From Tannerella sp. (GTDB lineage Bacteria > Bacteroidota > Bacteroidia > Bacteroidales > Tannerellaceae), in NCBI GenBank assembly GCA_031275525.1, contig JAISOP010000127.1, positions 1 through 6,977 on the forward strand: a DNA stretch of 6,977 bases, given 5' to 3'. The position numbers and the translations under genes are program-made. The stretch's first letter is position 1, and each line of letters opens with the position of its first letter. Under the pieces are notes generated by a model that did not search any database, was not told the DNA's origin, and saw only the letters and a list, made by a program, of their open reading frames with translations. This document shows positions 6,536 through 6,977 of the stretch, piece after piece.

Positions 6536-6977
6536 TTAACAGGTTATTACTTTAGCGGATGAAACGGGACGGTGATAAATCCCCGTCAAGGCCACTGTGT
6601 TTAAGATAAACACCACGGCGTTTGCCTCGAACACCACTGTGTTTGTTTTCATCACCGCGGCGTTTAAAGCCATCACCGCGGTATTTGTTTTGAACACCGC
6701 GGCGTTCGCCTTGACCGCAGTGGTATTTGTTTTCATCACCGCGGTATTTATATTGAACGCCGCGGTGATGGTTTCAAACACCGCGGTGAATATTTTAAAC
6801 ACAGTGACGTCGAGCACGGTTTTTCGGATACTTGCGCCGCCGTGCGACGTAACGACCGCCGGAAGCCGGGAGGCGAAAAACGCTTTCGGCGTCGGGATGC
6901 GATCGATGGGCGTGGGAGGAAAGGAGTGTTTCCCGCCTGCGCGTGTAACATTTATACTGTGCACGGTATGGTTTTGT
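6536..6977 (-). CDS. Doubtful heptad-repeat open reading frame, open at the window edge
   Basis: On the minus strand this frame is open from the window edge to a TAA at 6536-6538, 11 bases before the next start codon. Its first possible start inside the window is a GTG at 6964 (142 residues), but the frame continues upstream. The C-terminal half consists of seven-residue units such as FKTNTAV, MKTNTTA and FKIFTAV, encoded by the 21-bp array. The first 50 residues are Pro/Arg/Ser-rich and do not look like a folded domain. The opposite strand is also open across the array, so coding cannot be assumed. It is either a small repeat protein or non-coding repeat DNA that happens to stay open. Confidence 0.25.
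   Translation of the reverse strand, partial: QNHTVHSINVTRAGGKHSFPPTPIDRIPTPKAFFASRLPAVVTSHGGASIRKTVLDVTVFKIFTAVFETITAAFNINTAVMKTNTTAVKANAAVFKTNTAVMALNAAVMKTNTVVFEANAVVFILNTVALTGIYHRPVSSAKVITC
6593..6813. repeat. 21-bp tandem repeat array with palindromic CACCGCGG core
   Basis: Units start at 6611, 6632, 6653, 6674, 6695, 6716, 6737, 6758 and 6779: nine units of exactly 21 bases. A shorter 18-base unit (6593-6610) precedes them, and a decayed unit starts at 6800. The core CACCGCGG(T/C) is conserved and the outer 11-13 bases vary. One unit (6716) has a scrambled core but keeps the length. The array is not CRISPR: it has no separate spacers, and the repeat and period are too short. Constant length with drifting sequence implies selection on spacing (two helical turns) or on a seven-codon frame. 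Confidence 0.85.
6814..6977. other. Right-end sequence with no secure gene
   Basis: GC-rich sequence beyond the array. Frames are open on both strands but give low-complexity, basic or Cys/Pro-rich peptides with no recognisable domain. The end segment (about 6908-6977) resembles, from memory only, a sequence that recurs between genes in Bacteroides genomes and is often mis-annotated as short hypothetical proteins. No promoter, tRNA or terminator is evident. Confidence 0.35.

Noticed and set aside
6593..6813. CRISPR array
   Set aside because: There are no spacers distinct from repeats, the 21-base period is too short, and no cas genes are present.

Overview
The window looks like a Bacteroidales chromosome (Bacteroides/Parabacteroides-type). 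The clues are a SusC-type TonB-dependent transporter, a serine-type sulfatase lipoprotein, promoter boxes matching the Bacteroidetes -7 consensus TAnnTTTG, weak Shine-Dalgarno sites, and many hairpin and short-repeat sequences between genes. Base composition is fairly GC-rich. All recognisable genes lie on the minus strand, so the window is best read from right to left.

Right end (about 6525-6977): no securely identified gene. It holds a degenerate 21-bp tandem array with a palindromic CCGCGG core, inside a reading frame that is open on both strands. Next comes a 299-residue protein of unknown function (5625-6524), whose last residues and stop codon lie inside a large inverted-repeat element. 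The gap at 5290-5624 holds that inverted repeat, a heptamer tandem repeat and a probable promoter for the next gene. A complete alpha-glucan (glycogen) phosphorylase, glgP, occupies 2722-5289 and is followed by a perfect 37-bp hairpin.

Left part (94-2470): remains of a polysaccharide/sulfated-glycan utilisation locus. A SusC-type transporter has its own probable promoter, leader hairpin, signal peptide, carboxypeptidase-like N-terminal domain, TonB box and plug. It is cut off after about 283 residues, with no beta-barrel. It joins directly, at the ATG, to a complete S1-type sulfatase lipoprotein. The rest of SusC, and the SusD partner usual in such loci, are missing. The simplest reading is an internal deletion (or an assembly join) that placed the sulfatase under the SusC promoter.

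Together, the sulfatase would remove sulfate from a host or algal glycan outside the cytoplasm, the lost SusCD pair would have imported oligosaccharides, and GlgP acts separately on storage glycogen in the cytoplasm. The main unusual points are the SusC-sulfatase junction, the 21-bp array that encodes related heptads on both strands, and a GAGAATGGAGAAT repeat that supplies the C-terminus and stop codon of two unrelated genes.
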